The notes beneath the pieces were generated by a model. That model saw only the letters and a list, made by a program, of their open reading frames with translations, was not told where the DNA came from and did not search any database. 22,852 nt of DNA from Actinomycetes bacterium (GTDB lineage Bacteria > Actinomycetota > Actinomycetes > Propionibacteriales > Nocardioidaceae), in NCBI GenBank assembly GCA_023396115.1, contig JAEWXC010000095.1, positions 1 to 22,852 on the forward strand, read 5' to 3'. Shown here piece after piece: positions 1 through 6,661 of the stretch. The stretch's first letter is position 1, and each line of letters begins with the position of its first letter. Made by a program: the position numbers and the translations under genes.

Positions 1-66
1 CAACCGCTGGTCCTTGAGGTAGTCCCCCAGCGACTTCGCGGTGCGGTGCACCTTGCCCGTGTCCAT
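1..66 (-). CDS. 5' fragment of a possible helix-turn-helix regulator
   Basis: Only the first 22 codons lie in the window; the gene runs off the left edge. An ATG at 66 opens the frame and an in-frame stop lies just upstream (79-81), so the start is at or after this ATG. The visible residues end in SLGDYLKDQR, which resembles the LGxYLRxQR segment that precedes the helix-turn-helix of small XRE-type regulators. Two adjacent operator-like palindromes begin 12 bp upstream of the ATG, which fits an autoregulated DNA-binding protein. A GGAGG lies only 1 nt from the ATG, too close to be a normal ribosome site. The family assignment is inference from a short fragment. Confidence 0.45.
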   Translation of the reverse strand, partial: MDTGKVHRTAKSLGDYLKDQRL

Positions 67-77
67 GCCTCCATGGT

Positions 78-109
78 GCTAACTTTTGTTAGCGCTTGCA
101 AGAGCAAGC
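78..109. promoter_or_regulatory. Two adjacent hyphenated palindromes, candidate tandem operator
   Basis: Positions 78-93 read GCTAAC-TTTT-GTTAGC and positions 94-109 read GCTTGC-AAGA-GCAAGC. Both are perfect inverted repeats with 6-bp arms and a 4-bp spacer, placed back to back without a gap. When the second is read on the other strand, 11 of 16 positions match the first (GCTnnCTnTTGnnAGC). They lie directly upstream of the minus-strand ORF that starts at 66. A dimeric regulator binding two sites one and a half helical turns apart is the natural reading. The identity of the regulator is not shown. Confidence 0.55.
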
Positions 110-162
110 AGGGTGAAGTGGGTCACAATGGCCGATCTCCGCACTCCCACTGCTGCCAGTTT

Positions 163-178
163 CCCTAGATATCTAGGG
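163..178. other. Perfect 16-bp palindrome CCCTAGATATCTAGGG
   Basis: An uninterrupted 16-bp palindrome lies in the noncoding stretch between the left-edge gene and the asparaginase gene. Its AT-rich centre contrasts with the surrounding GC-rich DNA. It could be a dimer binding site. No start codon with a good ribosome site follows it on either strand, so its target is unclear. Confidence 0.3.
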
Positions 179-250
179 GATCTGGCGGTTGTCGTGCGAC
201 GTTTCGGCCACGAACCGCGAGTTTCCCACCACCACCTCGTCGCACCTCGC

Positions 251-266
251 GCTAGCCATGGCTAGC
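251..266. promoter_or_regulatory. Third GCTnnC-N4-GnnAGC palindrome, candidate distal operator
   Basis: The sequence GCTAGC-CATG-GCTAGC is a perfect 16-bp palindrome. It shares the 6-4-6 layout and the outer GCT/AGC with the two palindromes at 78-109. The centre-to-centre distance to the nearer one is 157 bp, close to 15 helical turns, which would allow looping. It lies 38 bp beyond the end of the minus-strand asparaginase gene. No T-rich tail follows, so it does not look like a terminator. Confidence 0.4.
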
Positions 267-304
267 ACCCGACGAACGTGCGGGAGACCCGTGGAATACC
301 TGGC

Positions 305-1339
305 TCAGGGCAGGACGGCCTCGACCGCCCCGAGCACCCGGCCGCCGCCGCGCACCTCGTGACGACCCGTGCCCCGTACCGCGCCGGCGTCCACCCCGGG
401 CAGGTCCAGCGCCCCGATCCGTTCCAGCGCCGCGGCCATCAGCACCGGGCGGGCCCGCGGGGAGCCGTCGGCGATCTTCAGCGCGATCCCGCGCCCGTCG
501 GGCAGCCCCACGGCCTGGACGGCCTCGGCACCGGCCTTGGTCACCAGGCCCGGCACCGCTCGGTGCAGCACCGCCTCGTCGCGGGTGCTGCCGGAGACCA
601 GCTCGGGGTGGGCGCGCATCGCGGCAGCAACTCGTCCCTCGGCGGTGCTGGCCTCGGCCCGGGCCAGCAGGCCGAACGCGTGGGCCAGGCCGAGCGGGCT
701 GACGGCGAGCAGCGGCGCCCCGCAGCCGTCGGTGGTGGCCACCGCGACCGGCTCCCCGGTCAGCGAGGGCAGCTCGGCCAGGATCGTCTGCTGCAGCGGG
801 TGGGCGGGGTCCAGGTAGCCGTCGGTCGGCCAGCCGTTGACCATGCAGGTGACCAGCATCGCGGCGTGCTTGCCCGAGCAGTTCATCAGCAGCCTCGACG
901 GCGCTCCCCCGGCCCGCAGCACCTCGTCGCGCACCGAGTCGATCAGCGGCCAGTCCTCGGGGTTGGCCAGCGCGGAGGCGTCCAGGCCCACCGAGGCGAG
1001 CACTGCGGAGACCACCTCGACGTGCTGCGGCTCCCCGGAGTGGGAGGCCGCGGCCAGGGCGAGCTGCTCGGGCGGCAGGTCGAGCCCGTGCCGGACCATC
1101 GCGACCGCCTGCAGCGGCTTGTTGACGCTGCGCGGCAGCATCGGGTCGGCGACCGGGCCGTGGGCCAGCAGCACCTCGCCGTGCACGTCGCGGGCCACGA
1201 CCACGCCGTGGTGCACGCCCTCGGTGAACCCCTCACGCACCAACCGGGCCACCACGGGCTGCCCCGGCGCGCCCAGGTGCACCTCCGGCGACATGTTCGA
1301 CGGCGAGCCGGGTGTGGTGTCTGCGTCGGGACCAGCCAT
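305..1339 (-). CDS. Asparaginase II family protein (L-asparaginase)
   Basis: The 344-residue product belongs to the Asparaginase_II family, typified by the Rhizobium etli thermolabile enzyme, which hydrolyses L-asparagine to aspartate and ammonia, probably in the cytoplasm. Family landmarks are present in order: a Ser-x-x-Lys in PRSVNKPLQ, the Cys-Ser-Gly-Lys of NCSGKHAAML, and the Cys of TTDGCGAP. These correspond to the Ser/Lys catalytic tandem and the Cys/Lys/Cys metal site described for that family. There is no signal peptide. The ATG at 1339 is chosen because a TAGCGT box ends 7 nt before it; an ATG at 1294 would give 329 residues, also within the family range. The gene diverges from cysC, with only 25 bp between the start codons, so the two promoters must overlap. 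Confidence 0.9.
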   Translation of the reverse strand: MAGPDADTTPGSPSNMSPEVHLGAPGQPVVARLVREGFTEGVHHGVVVARDVHGEVLLAHGPVADPMLPRSVNKPLQAVAMVRHGLDLPPEQLALAAASHSGEPQHVEVVSAVLASVGLDASALANPEDWPLIDSVRDEVLRAGGAPSRLLMNCSGKHAAMLVTCMVNGWPTDGYLDPAHPLQQTILAELPSLTGEPVAVATTDGCGAPLLAVSPLGLAHAFGLLARAEASTAEGRVAAAMRAHPELVSGSTRDEAVLHRAVPGLVTKAGAEAVQAVGLPDGRGIALKIADGSPRARPVLMAAALERIGALDLPGVDAGAVRGTGRHEVRGGGRVLGAVEAVLP

Positions 1340-1346
1340 GCCGGCC

Positions 1347-1352
1347 ACGCTA
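1347..1352 (-). promoter_or_regulatory. -10 box of a leaderless asparaginase promoter
   Basis: On the minus strand the hexamer TAGCGT (TAnnnT consensus) is followed by 7 nt and then the ATG at 1339. This is the usual spacing for transcripts that begin at the start codon in actinobacteria. No ribosome binding site precedes the ATG. The box lies in the 25-bp gap shared with the divergent cysC start. Confidence 0.4.
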
Positions 1353-1364
1353 CGCGGTGGCAGG

Positions 1365-2558
1365 ATGACCGACGTGTCGACTCCCCAGCACCACCCCAGC
1401 CCCGTCGAGCTCGACGACCTCGAGCTCCTCCTGACCGGCGCCCTGGCCCCGGTGCGCCGGTTCAACGAACCCGGCAGCGCGGTCCGGTTGGCGCTGCCCG
1501 AGGACCTGGCCGGTGCCGAGCTCGTGGAGCTGGTCGACCCCGAGGGTCTGCCGCTGGCCACCGTGGCCGCCGACGGCTCGGTCGCCGAGCTGACCCACGC
1601 CCAGTTCGGCCCGTTCCGGCGACTGCACCTCACCCCCGCCCAGGTGCGCGAGTCGCACGCGGGGGCGACGTTCGTCCCGGTCGCCGAGCCGCTGACCACC
1701 GGTCAGGTCGCCGAACTGGCGTCGCTGGGCCGCGTGGTGCTGCTCGCCCTGGCCGGCACCGGCACGTCCTGGCTGAGCCGGGTCGGCCTGGTCCGGGCCA
1801 CCCTGGCCGCGGCCGCCGAGCTCCCCGACGCCTCCGTGGTGGTGGTGCCGCTGGCCGCGCACGACGACGCCGAGGCCGACCACGCCCTGGGCACCCTGGT
1901 CGCCGACAACTACGCCGGCGGCGACCCGGTGCACGCCCTGACCGACGACCCCGACGGCGAGCTGCCGACCGCGGTCGCCGAGGTGGTCGACGCGGACCGT
2001 CCCGCGCCCGAGGACCAGGGGCTGGTCATCTTCTTCACCGGCCTGTCCGGGTCGGGAAAGTCCACGCTGGCCCAGGCCCTGATGGACCTGATCCTGGAGG
2101 ACGGGCGTCGCACGCTGACCTCCCTGGACGGCGACGTGGTCCGGCGCAACCTGTCGGCCGGGCTGACCTTCTCCAAGGCCGACCGGGAGACCAACATCCG
2201 GCGGATCGGCTGGGTCGCCGCGGAGATCTCGCGGCACGGTGGCGTCGCCGTGTGCAGCCCGATCGCGCCGTTCGCCCAGACCCGCGAGGAGGTCCGTGCC
2301 GACGTCGAGGCCGCCGGCGGGGCGTTCTTCCTGGTCCACGTGGCCACCCCGCTGGCCGAGTGCGAGCGCCGGGACCGCAAGGGTCTCTACGCCAAGGCCC
2401 GCGCCGGCGAGATCCCCGAGTTCACCGGCATCTCCTCCCCCTACGAGGAGCCCGAGGACGCCGACGTGCGCGTGGACACCACGGGCCGCACGATCACCGA
2501 CGCGCTGGACGAGGTGCTCGTCGGCCTGCGCGACGCCGGTCTGCTGGACCTCACGTGA
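1365..2558 (+). CDS. cysC: APS kinase with degenerate ATP-sulfurylase-like N-terminal domain
   Basis: The 397-residue protein ends in a complete adenylylsulfate kinase domain (about residues 215-397), which phosphorylates APS to PAPS with ATP. Its P-loop is GLSGSGKST at 226-234, followed by DGD at 255-257, FSKADRETNIRR, and the KGLYAKARAGEIPEFTG lid. The first ~200 residues resemble a run-down ATP sulfurylase: DLELLLTGALAP near 18-29 matches the start of its PUA-like domain, and VVVVPLAAHDDAEAD near 158-172 sits where the catalytic domain would be. The QxRNPxHxxH nucleotide-binding motif is absent. Catalysis of APS formation presumably falls to CysDN, encoded 3 kb downstream. The ATG at 1365 has no ribosome site. 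The stop overlaps the phosphatase start (GTGA), so the genes are translationally coupled. Confidence 0.9.
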   Translation: MTDVSTPQHHPSPVELDDLELLLTGALAPVRRFNEPGSAVRLALPEDLAGAELVELVDPEGLPLATVAADGSVAELTHAQFGPFRRLHLTPAQVRESHAGATFVPVAEPLTTGQVAELASLGRVVLLALAGTGTSWLSRVGLVRATLAAAAELPDASVVVVPLAAHDDAEADHALGTLVADNYAGGDPVHALTDDPDGELPTAVAEVVDADRPAPEDQGLVIFFTGLSGSGKSTLAQALMDLILEDGRRTLTSLDGDVVRRNLSAGLTFSKADRETNIRRIGWVAAEISRHGGVAVCSPIAPFAQTREEVRADVEAAGGAFFLVHVATPLAECERRDRKGLYAKARAGEIPEFTGISSPYEEPEDADVRVDTTGRTITDALDEVLVGLRDAGLLDLT

Positions 2559-3106
2559 GCGACGCGGTGCAGGCTTCAGCCCCCGGACTGGGGGTGCTGT
2601 TCGTCTGCACCGCGAACATCTCCCGCTCCCCGTGGCTGGAGCTGACGGCCCGGCACCGGGCCGGCCCCCGCAGCGGGGTGCGGTTCTCCAGCGCCGGCAC
2701 GCACGGCACCGACGGCACCACGATGGACCCGGCGATGGTGCCGCTCCTGGACGACCCGGCGGCCGCCGATCAGTTCCGCAGCCGCGCGTTGACCCCCATG
2801 CTGCTGCGCGGGGCCGACCTGGTCCTCACCGCGCAGCACAGCCACCGCGACTGGATCCTCACCGAGCACCCGGACCTGTTCCGCCGGGTCTTCGTGCTGG
2901 GTCAGCTGGCGAGCACGGTCGCAGCACGCCCGTCCGAGCGTGGGCGCGCCCTGGTCGCCTGGGCCGCCCGGCACCGCGACCGTCCCCGTGACGAGCACGA
3001 CGTCGCCGACCCGTTCCGGCGCGGGGATGCGGCCGCCCGAACGGCCGCGTGCACAATGTCCACCATGTTGAGCATGATTCTCCCGCTACTGGAGGAGACC
3101 GTCTGA
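2555..3106 (+). CDS. Low-molecular-weight protein-tyrosine-phosphatase family protein
   Basis: This 183-residue protein has the fold markers of low-molecular-weight tyrosine phosphatases and related arsenate reductases. Near the N-terminus VLFVCTANISRSP carries the C-x5-R-S phosphate loop (C18, R24), and near the C-terminus VADPFRRG supplies the general-acid Asp-Pro (D152). The second loop Cys common in the family (CxxNxCRS) is Ser here. The GTG at 2555 overlaps the cysC stop, and the stop at 3104-3106 overlaps the next start (TGATG), so this is the middle gene of a coupled three-gene operon. The substrate is unknown. A protein phosphotyrosine or a small phosphoester linked to sulfate activation are both possible. 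The family call is firm; the role is not. Confidence 0.85.
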   Translation: MSDAVQASAPGLGVLFVCTANISRSPWLELTARHRAGPRSGVRFSSAGTHGTDGTTMDPAMVPLLDDPAAADQFRSRALTPMLLRGADLVLTAQHSHRDWILTEHPDLFRRVFVLGQLASTVAARPSERGRALVAWAARHRDRPRDEHDVADPFRRGDAAARTAACTMSTMLSMILPLLEETV

Positions 3107-4143
3107 TGGCCGACCTGCTCACCCTCACCGCCCTGTCGATCGCGGTGGCCGGCTTCGTGGTCGGCATCGTCGTCGGCCTCACCGGGATGGGCGGTGGCGC
3201 CCTGATGACGCCCGCCCTGCTCTTCCTCGGCGTCGGCGAGGCGGCCACCGTGGTCACCGCGGACCTGACCGCCGCCGCGGTCTACAAGACCGGCGGCGCG
3301 ATCGTGCACAAGCGCGAGGGCTCGCCCAACATGAAGCTCGCCCTGTGGCTGATGGCCGGGTCGATCCCGATGGCCCTGCTCGGGCCGCACCTGCTGGCCT
3401 GGTTCGTCGACCCCGACGACCTGAACCACACCCTCAAGCTGTGGATCGGCTTCGCGCTGCTGCTGGCGGCCGCGACGTACGCGATGCGGCTCTACCTGAA
3501 CCTGCGCTCGGTGCGCCGCGGCAACCGCACCCCTGACGACAACCCCCGCATCCGCCCGGTCCCCACCCTGCTGGTCGGCGCCCTGGGTGGCCTGCTGGTG
3601 GGCATCACCAGCGTCGGGTCGGGCTCGGTCATCATGATCGCCCTGCTGATGCTCTACCCCGGCCTGAGCGCGGTGAAGCTGGTCGGCACCGACCTGGTGC
3701 AGGCGGTGCCGCTGGTGCTGGCCGCGGCGCTGTCCAACATCGCCCTGCACGGTCTGGACTGGGCGCTGCTGATCCCGCTGCTGATCGGGTCGGTGCCCGG
3801 CACCCTGCTCGGCTCGCACTGGGCCCCCAAGGTGCCGCAGTCGTTCATCCGCCGCGGCATCGTGGTGGTGCTGACGATGAGCGGCGTGGCGCTGCTCGAC
3901 AAGGCCGGCTGGGCTCCGCTGGGTGCCGGTGAGGACGAGACCCACCCGATGCTGGTCGCCGCTGTCGGCCTGGTGGTCCTGGTCGTGCTGCCGGTGGTGT
4001 GGGGGTTGATCCGGCGCAGCGAGGGGCTGCCGATGTTCGGCGCGCCCACGGTGGCGCAGCTCGAGGACCCGCACTACGTGCCGGCGATCGTCGGGATGAA
4101 GCGGATCGACCTGCCCGACGACGAGGCCCCGCCCCGCACCTGA
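3106..4143 (+). CDS. TauE/SafE family sulfite or sulfonate exporter
   Basis: The 345-residue product is an integral membrane protein of the TauE/SafE (DUF81) family. It has two similar halves of hydrophobic helices. The first opens with VGIVVGLTGMGGGALMTPAL and the second with GGLLVGITSVGSGSVIMIAL, the paired glycine-rich segments typical of the family. A hydrophilic linker (about residues 125-150) separates the halves. Members export sulfite, sulfoacetate or related anions. Its place behind APS kinase suggests relief of excess activated or reduced sulfur, which is inference. The ATG at 3106 has a GGAGGAG about 9 nt upstream and overlaps the phosphatase stop. The C-terminal tail is hydrophilic and probably cytoplasmic. 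Confidence 0.9.
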   Translation: MADLLTLTALSIAVAGFVVGIVVGLTGMGGGALMTPALLFLGVGEAATVVTADLTAAAVYKTGGAIVHKREGSPNMKLALWLMAGSIPMALLGPHLLAWFVDPDDLNHTLKLWIGFALLLAAATYAMRLYLNLRSVRRGNRTPDDNPRIRPVPTLLVGALGGLLVGITSVGSGSVIMIALLMLYPGLSAVKLVGTDLVQAVPLVLAAALSNIALHGLDWALLIPLLIGSVPGTLLGSHWAPKVPQSFIRRGIVVVLTMSGVALLDKAGWAPLGAGEDETHPMLVAAVGLVVLVVLPVVWGLIRRSEGLPMFGAPTVAQLEDPHYVPAIVGMKRIDLPDDEAPPRT

Positions 4144-4186
4144 CCGGCTCGTGACGGCCGGGCGGCCCCAGTCGGGTCAGCCCGGG

Positions 4187-5029
4187 TCAGGCCGGCCGCA
4201 CGCCCAGGAACTCCCGCGCCGCCGCGGGGCTCATCGGTGCGCGCTGGGCCAGCGCCCCGGCCTCGACCGCCCGCCGGACCAGCTGGGCGTTGGACTCCAC
4301 CGGCACCCCGCGGCTGATCGTGAGCACGTCCTCCATGCCCACCCGCAGGTGGGCGCCGCGGCTCAGCGCGGCCAGCATCACCGGCAGCGTGGAGCGTCCG
4401 ATGCCGGTGGCCGACCAGCTCGTCACCTGCGCGGGCAGGTCGCGGGCGGCGGCGACCAGCGCGTCGGTGGTGCCGTCCATGCCGCCGGGCACCCCCATCA
4501 CCAGGTCGCAGTGGACCTTGCCGCCGGCCGGCAGACCGTAGCGGTCCAGCAGCCGGCGCAGCGCGTGCACCTGCCCCAGGTCGAACAGCTCGAACTCGGG
4601 CACCACGGCACGTTCCTGGGCCAGCTGGTAGAGCTCGACGACGAACGGCCAGGGGTTGGAGAAGACGTCGTCGCCGAAGTTGGTGGTACCCATCGTCAGG
4701 CTGCACGAGTCGGGGGCCGCGTCGAGCACCTTGAGCCGGTCCGCGAGCGGGTCGTGCACCGAGCCGCCGGTGGAGAGCTGGACGACCAGGTCGGAGGAGT
4801 CCCGGACCGCCGCGACCCACTCCTTGAGCAGGCCGAGGTCGAGGCTGGGGGCGTGCTGGGAGTCGCGGACGTGCAGGTGGATCATCGCCGCGCCCGCGGC
4901 CTGGCACTCGGCGGCGGTGGTCGCGATCTCCTCGGGGGTGGTGGGGAGCTGGGGGCAGTCGGCCTTGCTGGTCTCGGCTCCGGTGGGGGCCACGGTGACC
5001 AGGAGGTCCGCAGTCGTGGTGACGTGCAT
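4187..5029 (-). CDS. BKACE family 3-keto acid cleavage enzyme (DUF849)
   Basis: The 280-residue protein belongs to the beta-keto acid cleavage enzyme family (formerly DUF849). These zinc TIM barrels condense a 3-keto acid with acetyl-CoA to give acetoacetate and a CoA ester; 3-keto-5-aminohexanoate cleavage in lysine fermentation is the founding case. The zinc-binding pair is visible in MIHLHVRD (H51, H53), and VGMED near the C-terminus matches the conserved VGxED. The substrate cannot be read from the sequence. The ATG at 5029 is chosen because the protein then begins just before the first barrel strand (LLVTVAPTGAE); a GTG at 5032 is an alternative. The gene converges on the exporter gene with 43 bp between stops. 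Confidence 0.88.
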   Translation of the reverse strand: MHVTTTADLLVTVAPTGAETSKADCPQLPTTPEEIATTAAECQAAGAAMIHLHVRDSQHAPSLDLGLLKEWVAAVRDSSDLVVQLSTGGSVHDPLADRLKVLDAAPDSCSLTMGTTNFGDDVFSNPWPFVVELYQLAQERAVVPEFELFDLGQVHALRRLLDRYGLPAGGKVHCDLVMGVPGGMDGTTDALVAAARDLPAQVTSWSATGIGRSTLPVMLAALSRGAHLRVGMEDVLTISRGVPVESNAQLVRRAVEAGALAQRAPMSPAAAREFLGVRPA

Positions 5030-5147
5030 CACACCATGCTGCCAGAGCCCACCCCCACCCACCGCACCCGCTCGGTGAGGTGCGAGCGCAGCGGGCCTCG
5101 AACCCCACTCACCCTTCGACCCGGACCGCCTGCGCGATGATGGTCGC

Positions 5148-5573
5148 GTGCGAGCAGTGGTGCAACGGGTCAGCCGGGCCGCGGTCCGGGTCGAGGGCGA
5201 GCAGGTCGGGGGCTTCGACGAGCCGGGGGTGCTGGCCTACGTGGGAGTGACGCACGACGACACCGACGCCGAGGCGCACTGGATCGCCCGCAAGATCTGG
5301 GACCTGCGGATCCTGCGCGAGGAGCGCTCGGCCAGCGACGTCGACGCTCCGGTGCTGGTCATCAGCCAGTTCACGCTCTACGCCGACGCCCGCAAGGGTC
5401 GTCGCCCCACGTGGCAGGCCGCGGCCCCGCGCCCGGTCAGCGAGCCCCTGTACGACGAGGTGTGTGCCGAGCTGGAGCGGCTGGGCGCCCGGGTGCACCG
5501 GGGCGTCTTCGGTGCCGACATGGCGGTCGACGCGGTCAACGACGGACCGATCACCTTGGTCCTGGAGCGCTGA
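5148..5573 (+). CDS. dtd: D-aminoacyl-tRNA deacylase
   Basis: At 141 residues the product has the usual size of bacterial DTD. This cytoplasmic dimer hydrolyses D-aminoacyl-tRNAs (and Gly-tRNA-Ala) and so enforces chirality in translation. The family signatures are complete: MRAVVQRVSRAAV at the N-terminus, SQFTLYADARKG at 73-84 (the SQFTL motif), and NDGPIT at 131-136, which contains the cross-subunit Gly-cisPro motif. The GTG at 5148 has no ribosome site; a GATGAT hexamer ends 6 nt upstream and may be a -10 box of a leaderless transcript. The gene stands alone between the divergent BKACE gene and cysD. Confidence 0.96.
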   Translation: MRAVVQRVSRAAVRVEGEQVGGFDEPGVLAYVGVTHDDTDAEAHWIARKIWDLRILREERSASDVDAPVLVISQFTLYADARKGRRPTWQAAAPRPVSEPLYDEVCAELERLGARVHRGVFGADMAVDAVNDGPITLVLER

Positions 5574-5740
5574 ACGGACCGGCCCGCGCCGGCCGGCCGG
5601 ACCGGTACCACAGCAGCGATTAGCAGACGTCGGCGAAAGGCGTCGGCCACGCTCCCACTTCAGGCGGTCTGGCTGGGCCTCTGCTCCCCGACCCCGATAA
5701 CATGACGTCTGCTGTTACTGCAGAGAGGCTCCGACAAGCG

Positions 5741-6661
5741 ATGACCGCACCCGACACCCACGCCGACTACCGGCTGAGTCAGCTCGACCAGCTCGAAGCT
5801 GAGTCGATCCACATCTTCCGCGAGGTCGCGGCGGAGTTCGAGAAGCCGGTACTGATGTTCTCCGGCGGCAAGGACTCCATCGTCATGCTCCGCCTGGCGG
5901 AGAAGGCCTTCTACCCCTCCAAGATCCCGTTCGCGATGCTGCAGGTCGACACCGGCCTGGACTTCCCCGAGGTGCTCGAGACCCGTGACCGTTGGGTCAA
6001 TCGGCTCGACGTGAACCTGGTGGTCGCCTCGATCGACGACGCCATCGCGCGCGGCGTGATCTCGGGCGCGGACAAGAAGTCCCGCAACCGCCTGCAGATC
6101 CCCACGCTGCTCAACGCGATCGAGGAGAACGGCTTCACCGCCGCCTTCGGTGGCGGTCGCCGCGACGAGGAGAAGGCGCGCGCCAAGGAGCGCATCTACT
6201 CCCACCGCGACGAGTTCGGCCAGTGGGACCCGAAGAACCAGCGTCCCGAGCTGTGGAGCCTGTACAACGGGCGTCTGCACGAGGGCGAGCACATGCGGAT
6301 CTTCCCGATCTCCAACTGGACCGAGTTGGACGTGTGGGACTACATCCGCCGCGAGGAGATCGAGATCCCCTCGATCTACTTCAGCCACCAGCGTCGCGTG
6401 TTCGAGCGCGACGGGATGCTGATGAGCGAGACCCCGCTGAACCCGCTGCGTGACGGTGAGACCGTCGAGGAGCGGACCGTGCGGTTCCGCACCTGCGGCG
6501 ACATCACCCTGACCGGCTGTGTCGAGTCGACCGCGTCGACCATCGACGAGATCATCGACGAGATCTCCGTGGCGCGGTTGACCGAGCGTGGCGCCACCCG
6601 TGGCGACGACCGGTTCAGCCAGGCCGCCATGGAGGACCGCAAGAAGGAGGGCTACTTCTGA
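5741..6661 (+). CDS. cysD: Sulfate adenylyltransferase subunit 2 (CysD)
   Basis: This is the catalytic small subunit of the CysDN ATP sulfurylase, which makes APS from sulfate and ATP. The PP-loop is SGGKDS at 41-46. Downstream are the family blocks FGGGRRDEEKARAKER, DELxxWDP-type text (DEFGQWDPKNQRPE) and LNPLRDGET with RFRTCGDIT. The ATG at 5741 gives 306 residues, close to the ~302 of E. coli CysD, and aligns with its start; an AGAGAGG lies about 11 nt upstream. An in-frame ATG at 5702 would add 13 residues but has no ribosome site. The stop overlaps the cysN start (TGATG), so the subunits are translationally coupled. Confidence 0.96.
   Translation: MTAPDTHADYRLSQLDQLEAESIHIFREVAAEFEKPVLMFSGGKDSIVMLRLAEKAFYPSKIPFAMLQVDTGLDFPEVLETRDRWVNRLDVNLVVASIDDAIARGVISGADKKSRNRLQIPTLLNAIEENGFTAAFGGGRRDEEKARAKERIYSHRDEFGQWDPKNQRPELWSLYNGRLHEGEHMRIFPISNWTELDVWDYIRREEIEIPSIYFSHQRRVFERDGMLMSETPLNPLRDGETVEERTVRFRTCGDITLTGCVESTASTIDEIIDEISVARLTERGATRGDDRFSQAAMEDRKKEGYF

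Noticed and set aside
129..266. 45-codon plus-strand ORF starting ATGGCCGAT
   Set aside because: It has no convincing ribosome site or box, its codons are not biased to GC-rich third positions, and it runs through two palindromes that are better read as binding sites.
278..2554. Very long plus-strand open frame leading into the phosphatase gene
   Set aside because: It runs antisense to the asparaginase gene and out of frame with cysC, and its Arg/Pro/Gly-rich translation has no family marks. Only the part from 2555 is a real gene.
5579..5592. Terminator after dtd
   Set aside because: The 5-bp GC hairpin has no T tract and several overlapping alternatives in a GGCC-rich run; this is too weak to call.
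5574..5701. Cys leader peptide upstream of cysD similar to the one before DUF4395
   Set aside because: No plus-strand short ORF with an ATG and Cys codons near its end is present in this gap.
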